Part shown: piece by piece, positions 35,118 to 43,092 of the stretch
Numbering within the stretch: the stretch's first letter is position 1
How the letters are laid out: each line of letters starts with the position of its first letter
Assembly (NCBI RefSeq): GCF_017094505.1
Contig: NZ_CP064787.1
Coordinates: 1,426,001 to 1,490,000 of the forward strand
Source: Halapricum desulfuricans
GTDB lineage: Archaea > Halobacteriota > Halobacteria > Halobacteriales > Haloarculaceae
Reading direction: 5' to 3'
DNA: 64,000 bases
Translations under genes and position numbers: made by a program
The notes under the pieces: generated by a model
The model's input: only the letters and a program-made list of their open reading frames with translations
What the model was told of the DNA's origin: nothing
Databases searched by the model: none

Positions 35118-35225
35118 CCTTTGGCATGTTAACTACCCTCGTGGACTTATACGTTTCCGAAAAATCCAGATAGAATGATATGAATTCCAGCGGTTCGAGC
35201 GTAGATACCAGCCAGTTCAGCCGTC

Positions 35226-35765
35226 TCACAGCTCCTTTCGCGTCGTCGGGTCGTCCAGTTCCCACAGCACTTCGGGCAGGAACGCTTCCAGGTTGTCGAT
35301 CACGCGTCGGTCGCTGACGTGCAACCCCTCGCAGTGTTCCCGGGCCTTGTCCCTGACGGAGACGTGGATGTCACCGTCCTCGACGGAGACCTCAAGCGGG
35401 AACGTCGAACACCGGGCGGGCTTCCAGTCGTGTTCGGCGTGGAGTTCACAGAGGCCGTCCTCGCGCAGGAAGTAGCAGGCCTGCCCGTCGACGTCGACGT
35501 GTTCCTCGCGGTCTTTCGGCTCGCGCTTGACGAAGTCTCGTCCCTTGCGCTGGACGGTCGCGTCGCTGAGACTGGCGTGGTTGGCCAGTTCGAAGAAATC
35601 CTGCTCGTACAGCAACACCCCGTGGTGACAGCACCAGGTACACTCGTCGACGCACTCGAAGGTGAGATCGGGGTCGAACTCCACGACGACCTCCCTGTCG
35701 CCGTGGACGGTCACGCGCCGCTGTTGCTCGCCGCTCACGTGTCGGTGGTGGTGAGTCACGAGCAA
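35226..35765 (-). CDS. YkgJ-family cysteine-cluster protein
   Basis: The 179-residue protein has the YkgJ (UPF0153) arrangement of cysteines: C38, C42, C45 and C46 in ECVDECTWCCHHG, then C97, C106 and C119 in ACYFLREDGLCELHAEHDWKPARC. This family binds zinc or an Fe-S cluster and is of unknown function. Downstream of the cluster is a winged-like acidic C-terminus. It is a single gene; the 107-bp gap to the RecA-like gene shows only AT-rich leader (the RecA-like promoter). Confidence 0.88.
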   Translation of the reverse strand: MLVTHHHRHVSGEQQRRVTVHGDREVVVEFDPDLTFECVDECTWCCHHGVLLYEQDFFELANHASLSDATVQRKGRDFVKREPKDREEHVDVDGQACYFLREDGLCELHAEHDWKPARCSTFPLEVSVEDGDIHVSVRDKAREHCEGLHVSDRRVIDNLEAFLPEVLWELDDPTTRKEL

Positions 35766-35867
35766 AGTCCTTCCGGAAGAGGCAGTCGATCAAGCAACCA
35801 GCCGCGACAACACCGGGCGTGGGACAAAACGTGTCTTTTTTGTCGTGTCCGCTCGCGGTCGTTGCCG

Positions 35868-36302
35868 ATGGACGAGACCGCCTTCCGCACGCGCCTGCCG
35901 GACCGCGAGCAGGTTCGCCGTCGGCTCGTCGGTGCGGGACTCGTCGGCGTGATATTTTACGTGCCCGATCAGTCACTCGGGTCGGCCGCCGTCATCGCCG
36001 CGATGGTCTTCGTATTGTTGCTGGCGATCGACACCGCCGAGACGGCGATCGGAGACTACGCCGGCAACGTCGCCGTGGGCGGCCTCCTGATCGTCTTCGC
36101 TGGAACAGTGATGTGGCCGTGGCTGCCGGGACTTCTCGCGGGTACGGCCGCCGGCGGGTGGCTCGTCTTCGACGGGATCCAGCACCTGCGACACGGCGAA
36201 TCCAGAGCCGAGTACGCGCACCTGCAAGATCACGACGGCGGCGCACTCTCAGGAGTCTTGCGCGCGCTCGTCCGACGACTAATGGAGCCGTTCCGGCTGT
36301 AA
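35868..36302 (+). CDS. hypothetical membrane protein
   Basis: The 144-residue protein has three to four hydrophobic segments (about 22-38, 40-56, 66-88 and 90-102) and a polar C-terminus of about 40 residues. No family is recognised. The ATG at 35868 is about 28 bp after the TATA-like gtcttttttg and so is chosen over the longer frame upstream. It is transcribed toward the amylase gene, 84 bp away, but that gap holds its own AT-rich promoter (cacaaaggttatacc). Confidence 0.75.
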   Translation: MDETAFRTRLPDREQVRRRLVGAGLVGVIFYVPDQSLGSAAVIAAMVFVLLLAIDTAETAIGDYAGNVAVGGLLIVFAGTVMWPWLPGLLAGTAAGGWLVFDGIQHLRHGESRAEYAHLQDHDGGALSGVLRALVRRLMEPFRL

Positions 36303-36386
36303 GACCGGTCTTCGACGATTGTTTCATCCCACACCATTCACATCACAAAGGTTATACCCGGAGATAGTCGAGGGTACGGACGAACG

Positions 36387-38630
36387 ATGTCTCCGCCAGA
36401 GCCCTCGCGCGGCCACCGTCCCGGGCCGCCCCGGTTTATCCACGCCGACGAGCTGATCGTCGACCCGATCTTCGTCGACAGTCAGCACGGTCTCGACCGG
36501 GACAACCTCGCGCCGTCGATCGACGGACCGCCCGAGCGCGATCCCGACCCGTACGACCCGGAGGCGTTCTCGTGGTCGCTGATCGAGCGGCCGGACGACA
36601 GCGACGCGATCGTGGAGTTCGCGCCCAGTCCGTACGACGACGTCGAGCAGTACGATCACGGCGACCACCACACCGCCGAGTTCCGACCGGACGTGCCGGG
36701 CACGTACGTCTTCGAACTCGACGCCCCTGACGGCACGCACTGTCAGACCGTCCGCGTCTTTCCGGCCGCACCCGACGACGCCGGCGGACCCCCGCGGCTC
36801 GAACTCGACGGCCGCTACGAGGCCGAGACCGACGAGTTCGTCCTCGTCGCCGACGCCGAGCTCTCCCCGACGAGCAACGCCTTTCGCGACGATCTCACCG
36901 TCGAGTGGCTCCCCGAAGACGGGACGGAACTCTCGCTTTCGGACGTGACGATCGAGTCGCCGATCACCGAGTCGACGACGCCGCCCTCGGCCGACGACGA
37001 GGTCGTCGGCCAGCAGGTCCGGATCCCTGCGGACGCGCTGGACGGGTCGACACGGCTGTTCGCCGCACCCTACGACGGGCACGTCGTGGGCAACGTCGAC
37101 GAGATCGTGCTCGACCCCGACGCCGGGACCGTCGAGTTGCCCAACCGCCCGCCCGAGTGGCTCGATGACGCCGTCGTCTACGAGATCTTCACGCGCTCGT
37201 TCGCGGGCGAACCCGGCGAGACCGATTTCGAGTTCCTCGCCGAGCAGGTATCGTATCTCGACGAACTGGGGATCGACGTGGTCTGGCTGACGCCGATCGT
37301 CCCCGCGTGGTCCGCGCAGGTCGACCGCGCGCCGGGCGGCCCACACGCCTACTCGACGGAAGATTACTTCGACACCGCCGACGACCTCGGAACGATCGAG
37401 GAGTACGAGCGGTTCGTCGAGACCTGCCACGACCACGATATCAGAGTGTGTTTCGACCTGGTGATCAACCACGCGGGCTGGACGAACCCCCGGTTTCAGG
37501 ACACGATCGCCGAGCTGGGCGAGGACATCGGCGACGAGTACGTCCTGCCGCACGTCGAGGCGTGGGACAGCGACTCGCCGTACTTCGACTGGTTCGACCG
37601 GCGGGCCGACGGCACCGACACCGACGCCCCGCCCGCGGCGACGTACTTCTTCGGGACGCGCCTGCAGCCGAACCTCAACTACGGCAACGTGGCGCTGCGC
37701 GAGCACATCATGGCCGCCGCGGAGTTCTGGGCCCCGAAAGTCGACGCCTTCCGGTGTGATATCGCCTGGGGCGTTCCCCACTCCTTCTGGAAGGAGCTGC
37801 GTCGTCGCGTCAGATCGATGGACAGCGAGTTCATGTTGCTCGACGAGACGATTCCGCGGATGCCGTCCTTCACCGAATCCGAGTTCGACGCCCACTTCGA
37901 CACGACGGGGTTCATGGACGCCGCCCACGCCGTCGCGCGAGGCGACCGCCCGGCAGCAGACATCGTCAGAGCGATCGAGAAGCGGTTCATCGACGGCTTC
38001 CCGACGTTCACGCGGCTCCTCAACACGACCGAGAACCACGACGAACGACGCCTCTACTACGAGGCGAAGACCGAGGGGCGACGCGAGAATGTCCCGAAGG
38101 CCCAGCGGGCGGCGATGGCCGCTGCCGTGACGCTGCCGGGTATCCCGTTCGTCCTCTACGGCCAGGAGCGACTCATCGGCGAGTACGGCACGCCGCGGGA
38201 GAGCGCCTTCGACGAGGAGGACGACCGGTCGGACGACGATATCAGGAACGACCCCTACAAGCGGGCGTTCATGAACTGGGACGAGTATCCCGACGAGCAT
38301 TTCCGGTTCTATCGGGACCTATTTGATATCTATCACGAACTGGACGTCCTCGGGCCGGGCGCCGACCTCGCGCAGGCACCCCACAGCAACGTCGACCCCG
38401 ACGACGTGCTGGTGTTCGGCCGTGAGACTGACGAGCAGTCGGTCGTGGTCGTAATCAACTTCGGCGACGGACCGGCGACGGTCGATCTGCGCAACGCCGT
38501 CGACCCCTGTAACCTCTTCACTGGCGAGAACTGCGAGACCGGTAGCCCGGACCACGCGACCCGCGTCGAAGTCGAGACGCTCGGTGTCTTCGAGACACCC
38601 AGTGTCCTCGGACCGAGTCATCGGCCGTAG
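36387..38630 (+). CDS. GH13 alpha-amylase family glycosidase
   Basis: This 747-residue protein has an N-terminal beta-rich region (about 1-255) and a GH13 TIM barrel (about 260-620). The four conserved GH13 regions are visible: FDLVINHAG (about 356-364), DAFRCDIAWG (452-461, Asp nucleophile), FMLLDETIP (482-490, Glu acid/base) and NTTENHDERR (545-554). A C-terminal beta domain follows. There is no signal peptide, so it acts inside the cell, perhaps on maltodextrins or glycogen-like polymers. It has its own promoter and no transporter neighbours. Confidence 0.9.
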   Translation: MSPPEPSRGHRPGPPRFIHADELIVDPIFVDSQHGLDRDNLAPSIDGPPERDPDPYDPEAFSWSLIERPDDSDAIVEFAPSPYDDVEQYDHGDHHTAEFRPDVPGTYVFELDAPDGTHCQTVRVFPAAPDDAGGPPRLELDGRYEAETDEFVLVADAELSPTSNAFRDDLTVEWLPEDGTELSLSDVTIESPITESTTPPSADDEVVGQQVRIPADALDGSTRLFAAPYDGHVVGNVDEIVLDPDAGTVELPNRPPEWLDDAVVYEIFTRSFAGEPGETDFEFLAEQVSYLDELGIDVVWLTPIVPAWSAQVDRAPGGPHAYSTEDYFDTADDLGTIEEYERFVETCHDHDIRVCFDLVINHAGWTNPRFQDTIAELGEDIGDEYVLPHVEAWDSDSPYFDWFDRRADGTDTDAPPAATYFFGTRLQPNLNYGNVALREHIMAAAEFWAPKVDAFRCDIAWGVPHSFWKELRRRVRSMDSEFMLLDETIPRMPSFTESEFDAHFDTTGFMDAAHAVARGDRPAADIVRAIEKRFIDGFPTFTRLLNTTENHDERRLYYEAKTEGRRENVPKAQRAAMAAAVTLPGIPFVLYGQERLIGEYGTPRESAFDEEDDRSDDDIRNDPYKRAFMNWDEYPDEHFRFYRDLFDIYHELDVLGPGADLAQAPHSNVDPDDVLVFGRETDEQSVVVVINFGDGPATVDLRNAVDPCNLFTGENCETGSPDHATRVEVETLGVFETPSVLGPSHRP

Positions 38631-38657
38631 GCCGGGGGTGCGTGCGGGGCCCGACGG

Positions 38658-39398
38658 TCACCGCTTTTCGATCACGCTCGCACACCGCAGACAGAGGACC
38701 GCGTCGGCGACGTAGTTGACGTCGCTCGCCCCGCAGTCGGGACACCGGAAGTCGGCGTCGTACTCCGTCGACCCGCGCGGCGGGTGAAGCCGGCCCGTCT
38801 CGAGCCGGTCGTCGAGCAGTTCCGGCAGTCGGTTCCGGCGAAATCGGAGACGGCGGGCCAGCGCGTCGCTCCCGGTGCCGTGGACGTCGTCCCAGGAGAT
38901 GTCGTCGGGCCGCGAGAGTTGCAACAGCAGATCGGTCCCGGCCTGCAACAGCGGCCGCGTCGTCGCACCCGCCGGATCCGGAACGTCGGCGCCGTCGTAC
39001 AGCTCCCCGGCGCGGTCGTAGGCACTCGCTGCGGCCGCTCTGTCGCCAGCGAGGGCGTGGAAGTCCGCGACGAACGCCGTCGCTTCCCCGCGATCGACGG
39101 CCGCCTCGAGGACGTGCTCGCGCTGATCGACCGCGACGGCGCGGCCCTGCTCCGCCCGGTTGTGCGCTCGCTGGTCCTGACCGGCGAGCCGATAGCAGAC
39201 GCCGGCCAGAAACAGTGCCGCCAGCGCGTCGCCCGCCCACCCCTGCGAATCCCGATCGAGCGCTTCGCGGTGGTGGTTCTCCAGTCCGGCGAGTTCGCCG
39301 TAGGCCGCGTGCGTGTAGGCGTCGCCGGCCGCCCGGTAGTTGGCCGCTGCGAGCGCGAGAATCGCCTCGTCGCGATGGTCGCGTTCGGACGTCGACAT
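38658..39398 (-). CDS. hypothetical protein with helical repeats and C-terminal zinc ribbon
   Basis: The 246-residue protein is alpha-helical with alternating Ala-rich segments that look like degenerate TPRs, then ends in a zinc ribbon FRCPDCGASDVNYV ... LCLRCA. No characterised family is recognised. It is convergent with the amylase gene (27 bp between stops) and lies 57 bp after another leftward zinc-ribbon gene, so the two may form a pair. Confidence 0.75.
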   Translation of the reverse strand: MSTSERDHRDEAILALAAANYRAAGDAYTHAAYGELAGLENHHREALDRDSQGWAGDALAALFLAGVCYRLAGQDQRAHNRAEQGRAVAVDQREHVLEAAVDRGEATAFVADFHALAGDRAAAASAYDRAGELYDGADVPDPAGATTRPLLQAGTDLLLQLSRPDDISWDDVHGTGSDALARRLRFRRNRLPELLDDRLETGRLHPPRGSTEYDADFRCPDCGASDVNYVADAVLCLRCASVIEKR

Positions 39399-39455
39399 GG
39401 GCCGACTGTGGACTGGAACGGAAAATACACCGCGGTCGCGAGCGGTCGATCCCCA

Positions 39456-39893
39456 CTACCCGTCGTCCTGGAGGTCGTGATAGTTCGCGAGCAGTTCGTC
39501 GGCGTCGACACCCGAAAACGACTCGGTAATCAGCCCCAGCAGGACGGTCAGGCCGAGCAGTTGCCGTGTCGGTCGGTCGGCGTCGATCGGATCGGCCGGC
39601 GGCTCGACCCGAGTCGATCGGTCGACCGCGAGCAGGTCGTGCAGGTCGGCTCCGGCGTCAAGCAGGTGTGCGAAGTCACCGATCGCCGCGGCCACGTCCC
39701 GTTCGAACTGCTCGTGATACGGCGAGTCCGGATCGAACGTGCGCGCGCCGTTGCGCACGCCGTCGAGGTACTGGACGACGACCGGATCGAGAAACCCCTC
39801 GCGGTCGCCGCGGTCGGTCTGGCGCTCGCCACACCGCGGGCAGTACCGGTCTGACTCGGCGATCGGCCCGCCACAGTAGGGACACTCGGACAT
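39456..39893 (-). CDS. hypothetical N-terminal zinc-ribbon protein
   Basis: The 145-residue protein begins MSECPYCGGPIAESDRYCPR with C4, C7, C18 and C21 forming a zinc ribbon, then an acidic helical region with a late hydrophobic helix (LLGLTVLLGLIT). The start at 39893 places the ribbon at the N-terminus; the longer frame upstream is non-coding. Function is unknown. It may be co-transcribed with the downstream zinc-ribbon gene. Confidence 0.78.
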   Translation of the reverse strand: MSECPYCGGPIAESDRYCPRCGERQTDRGDREGFLDPVVVQYLDGVRNGARTFDPDSPYHEQFERDVAAAIGDFAHLLDAGADLHDLLAVDRSTRVEPPADPIDADRPTRQLLGLTVLLGLITESFSGVDADELLANYHDLQDDG

Positions 39894-40037
39894 ACTGATC
39901 TCTCCACCCCGGTCGGCCAAGAGGGTTGTGCCAGCGACGCTGTGCCCGCAACCGGTCCGCGGATCGTCCGACCGAGCGCGCGATCGACGCCGTCGATCCA
40001 CCAAAGGTTTAGGCCGGGGATGGCCGAACAGTGAGAC

Positions 40038-40700
40038 ATGGATAGCTGGGACGACGCCGACGAGCAGGAACTCCCCGGCGCGCTCGTGACCGAGTACCTC
40101 GAACGCGAGTCCGGGACGCGAGCGTTGCTGGACGATCTCGAGCGCCTCGTCCTCGAAGGCGAACACGAGCGCGCCCGCGAGCGGATCCGCGCGTTCGCCG
40201 AGAACAGCCCGGGCGTGTTCTTCGCCGTGGCGTTGAGCCTCACCGGCTCAAAGCAGTTTTTCGGCGACGTCGAGGCCCAGCTGGACGTGAGCGCTGCCGA
40301 CGAGCTCCGCGATCTCGCCGACACTTACCCCGCGCTACAGGAGCCGTTCAACGTCGTCCGCACCGAGCAATCGCACGACCGGTACAATCCCGTGACCGGG
40401 CTCTCGACGACGACGACCTACCACGGCGAGGAGGAGGTGCCGCTGATCCGGTATGCGATGCAGTCCGGCGACCTGTCGCTACTCGAGGCGACCGAGTCGC
40501 CACAGGAAGTCCTGCAGGTCGCGATCTACCTCGTGCAGGCGACCAACGACGCGCTCGGAGCGTCGCTGGAACAGGACCACTCGGTCAACACGCAGGAGCT
40601 GAGCGGACTGATCGACCGCCGAGAAGAGCTGGAGTCGGAGCTCGACCAGCTTCGCGCCCAGATCGACGAACTACGCCGCCGTCCCGTCGGCGACGAGTGA
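40038..40700 (+). CDS. hypothetical protein with C-terminal coiled coil
   Basis: The 220-residue acidic protein ends in a coiled coil (about residues 190-217: DRREELESELDQLRAQIDEL). The middle holds YHGEEEVPLIRYAMQSGDLSLLE with no recognisable domain, signal or membrane segment. It is divergent from the zinc-ribbon gene. The last base of its stop codon is the first base of the third 81-bp palindromic element, exactly as at DUF424. Function is unknown. Confidence 0.75.
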   Translation: MDSWDDADEQELPGALVTEYLERESGTRALLDDLERLVLEGEHERARERIRAFAENSPGVFFAVALSLTGSKQFFGDVEAQLDVSAADELRDLADTYPALQEPFNVVRTEQSHDRYNPVTGLSTTTTYHGEEEVPLIRYAMQSGDLSLLEATESPQEVLQVAIYLVQATNDALGASLEQDHSVNTQELSGLIDRREELESELDQLRAQIDELRRRPVGDE

Positions 40701-40780
40701 TAGTGACCGTTGTACCGATTTCCCGGTGCGACCGCACGACGGGTGCGGACGATCCGGAAGGGACGTACAACGGTCACTAT
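40700..40780 (+). repeat. 81-bp palindromic element, copy 3
   Basis: Perfect 16-bp arms atagtgaccgttgtac (40700-40715) and gtacaacggtcactat (40765-40780) enclose 49 bp with an internal stem around cgaccgca and tgcggacg (one mismatch). It begins on the last base of the upstream stop and ends about 73 bp before the sdhC TATA box. Confidence 0.85.
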
Positions 40781-40852
40781 GAGACCGGGAGCGGCGACGG
40801 TTCGCCCGTTCCAGCGACTCCTTCGCGTGCTGGATCGGCCGGACCACCGCAG

Positions 40853-40862
40853 AAGCTAAACC
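40853..40862 (+). promoter_or_regulatory. TATA box of the sdhCDB unit
   Basis: aagctaaacc lies 23-32 bp before the sdhC ATG, fitting leaderless transcription. It is downstream of the palindromic element, so that element is not part of the sdh leader. Confidence 0.55.
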
Positions 40863-40884
40863 GGAGCCACCCCTGGGCCCGTGT

Positions 40885-41277
40885 ATGAGTGAGACATACA
40901 ACCGCGGGACGGTCGAGGACGTCGGCCGCTGGCGGGAGTTCTCGGCCGGGATGTGGGCCTGGATCTTCCACAAGTTCACCGGCTGGGTGCTCGTGGGCTA
41001 CCTGTTCACCCACATCGCCGTGTTGAGTACGGCGACCTCCGGGGCGACGGTCTACAACGAGACGCTCGTCGGGCTCGAGAGCCTGCTGGTCGTCCGGATC
41101 CTGGAAGTGGGACTGCTCGCTGTCGCGGTCTTTCACATCCTCAACGGGATCCGGCTGCTGTTGGTCGACCTCGGGATCGGGCTCGAAGCACAGGACAAGA
41201 GCTTCTACGTCTCGCTGATCCTGACCGGAGCGATCGCAGTCGCAAGCGTTCCGACGTTCCTCGCGGGGGCGTTCTGA
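40885..41277 (+). CDS. sdhC: succinate dehydrogenase cytochrome b subunit
   Basis: The 130-residue protein is the first membrane anchor of succinate dehydrogenase. Three hydrophobic helices (about 38-55, 70-88 and 107-125) and the segment [20 protein letters not shown], with a heme-ligand-type His, fit the SdhC family. It hands electrons from the Fe-S subunit to quinone. sdhD starts 2 bp after its stop. Confidence 0.92.
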   Translation: MSETYNRGTVEDVGRWREFSAGMWAWIFHKFTGWVLVGYLFTHIAVLSTATSGATVYNETLVGLESLLVVRILEVGLLAVAVFHILNGIRLLLVDLGIGLEAQDKSFYVSLILTGAIAVASVPTFLAGAF

Positions 41278-41278
41278 G

Positions 41279-41644
41279 ATGGCCGAACACTACAGCTCCT
41301 TCGACCGGAGCGGTCGACGCTGGCTGCTACAGCGGCTGACGGCCGTCTTCCTGATCGGGACGCTCGCGTTTCACTTCTTCCTGCTGCATTTCGTCAACCA
41401 CGCCTCCGAGATCCGGTTCGCCGGCACGCAGGCCCGGATGGACGAGGTGGGATATTTCTCGATGATGGTGCTGTTTCTGGTCGCGGCGACGTTCCACGGC
41501 GTCAACGGGGTCTACAACGCCCTCGTGAACATGGGACTGGACGGAATGCAAAAGCGCGTCGTCGGGGGCGTACTGGCGCTGTCGGGCGTCCTGCTGATCG
41601 GACAGGGGATTCGCGTCGCCCTCGCGATGGCGGGAGTGATCTGA
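41279..41644 (+). CDS. sdhD: succinate dehydrogenase hydrophobic membrane anchor
   Basis: The 121-residue protein is the second membrane anchor, with three helices and histidines in FHFFLLHFVNHASEI and FHGVNGVYNALV that match haloarchaeal SdhD. It follows sdhC by 1 bp and precedes sdhB by 1 bp, so the three are one transcription unit. Confidence 0.92.
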   Translation: MAEHYSSFDRSGRRWLLQRLTAVFLIGTLAFHFFLLHFVNHASEIRFAGTQARMDEVGYFSMMVLFLVAATFHGVNGVYNALVNMGLDGMQKRVVGGVLALSGVLLIGQGIRVALAMAGVI

Positions 41645-41645
41645 C

Positions 41646-42584
41646 ATGAGCACGGACACAGACGCCGAAACGGAGACTGACGTCGAAGCGGACGCGGAAG
41701 CTGACGTCGACGCAAGCACGGACGCCGAGGCGACGGATATCGACGCTCCCGAGCCGGACGTGAGCGTCCACCGGACGCGGCGTCTCGAGGAGAAAGACAG
41801 GCGACGGGAAGACCGCGCGGCCGACGAACGGGCCGCCGCCGAGTCACTGGCCGGCCAAGAGACGGTCGAGCTGAAGGTCTTCAGGTACGACCCGGAGGTC
41901 GAGGGGAAAGAAGAACCGCGGTTCGACACGTTCAACGTGCCCTTCCACACGGGGATGACGGTCCTGGACGCGCTTATCTATGCACGCGACCACTACGATT
42001 CCTCGCTGACGTTCCGACACTCCTGCCAGCAGGCGATCTGTGGCTCGGACGCGCTGTTCATCAACGGCTCCCAGCGACTGGGCTGCAAGACCCAGCTCGC
42101 GGACCTGGACGAGCCGATCCGGGTCGAGCCGCTCCCCCATCAGGAGGTCGTCAAGGACCTGGTCGTCGACATGGAGCACTTCTACGACCAGATGGAGGCG
42201 GTCGAGCCGTACTTCGATCCCGACGACCTGCCCGAGGGCGAACTCGAAGAGCAGCGCCAGAGCCGCGACAACCGCGAGAAGATCAAGATGTCCACGCGAT
42301 GCATCTGGTGTGGCGCGTGTATGTCCTCGTGTAACATCGCCGCGGGGGACAACCAGTACCTCGGGCCGGCAGCGATCAACAAGGCCTACCGCTTCGCGAT
42401 GGACGAACGCGAGGGCGACGACCGCAAGCAGGAGCGCATGGAAATCATCGAACAGGAGCACGGCGTCTGGCGGTGTCAGACGCAGTTCTCCTGTACGGAG
42501 GTCTGTCCGAAGGACATCCCGCTGACAGAGCACATTCAGGAACTCAAGCGCGAAGCCGTCAAGAGCAACCTCAAATTCTGGTGA
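41646..42584 (+). CDS. sdhB: succinate dehydrogenase iron-sulfur subunit
   Basis: This 312-residue protein is SdhB. An acidic leader of about 70 residues precedes the [2Fe-2S] site (HSCQQAICGSDALF ... LGCKT, with Asp as the fourth ligand type) and the C-terminal cluster ligands CIWCGACMSSCNI and FSCTEVCPKDIP, which bind the [4Fe-4S] and [3Fe-4S] centres. It passes electrons from SdhA to SdhC/D. Unlike in many haloarchaea, sdhA is not the next gene. Confidence 0.96.
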   Translation: MSTDTDAETETDVEADAEADVDASTDAEATDIDAPEPDVSVHRTRRLEEKDRRREDRAADERAAAESLAGQETVELKVFRYDPEVEGKEEPRFDTFNVPFHTGMTVLDALIYARDHYDSSLTFRHSCQQAICGSDALFINGSQRLGCKTQLADLDEPIRVEPLPHQEVVKDLVVDMEHFYDQMEAVEPYFDPDDLPEGELEEQRQSRDNREKIKMSTRCIWCGACMSSCNIAAGDNQYLGPAAINKAYRFAMDEREGDDRKQERMEIIEQEHGVWRCQTQFSCTEVCPKDIPLTEHIQELKREAVKSNLKFW

Positions 42585-42673
42585 ATCCCCGCGGCTGCAG
42601 CGGTGAGTGCCGGTCTGCGCGTTCGCATATGCAGACAGAACGATTCATGACACTGGGACTCGTACTTCTAGGT

Positions 42674-42961
42674 ATGTTTCGAAAGGCTCGCAGGGCCGGC
42701 TACGGGTTGCTCGCACTCAGTGGCGTCCTGCATGCGCTCGCACCGCGATTGTCGCTCAGGCTCGCGGCCCGAACGTGGCTGACGGGCTTTGAGAACACCG
42801 AAGACGTCGAGCCCAAAGACTGGTCCGCGACTGCGATGCGCGCCGCCGGTGTCGGGATGGCAGCGGCCGGCCTCGCCGGGTTCCTGCTCGAGAGGGAATC
42901 GACTGAGGCAGGCACTGACGACGAGCAACCGACCGAGGTCGGCCACGAGCCGCCCGAGTAG
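42674..42961 (+). CDS. small conserved haloarchaeal membrane protein
   Basis: This 95-residue protein reads MFRKARRAGYGLLALSGVLH and then two hydrophobic stretches (about 10-26 and 62-76) with a polar acidic tail. It resembles a small conserved haloarchaeal protein of unknown role. The ATG at 42674 is chosen because an upstream ATG at 42647 adds a hydrophobic stretch not matching the recalled family; the real start is not certain. It sits between sdhB and the radical SAM gene. Confidence 0.65.
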   Translation: MFRKARRAGYGLLALSGVLHALAPRLSLRLAARTWLTGFENTEDVEPKDWSATAMRAAGVGMAAAGLAGFLLERESTEAGTDDEQPTEVGHEPPE

Positions 42962-43092
42962 CTGGCGGACAAATACGGAGGATCCGCAACGAAAAGCCAA
43001 CAGTATGAGGGTCCGGACACATCTGGCTCGAGATCTGGACACGACAGCGGCGAACCCGTGTCTTCTTGGTATTTCGGTCGCTACGTGGGGGC

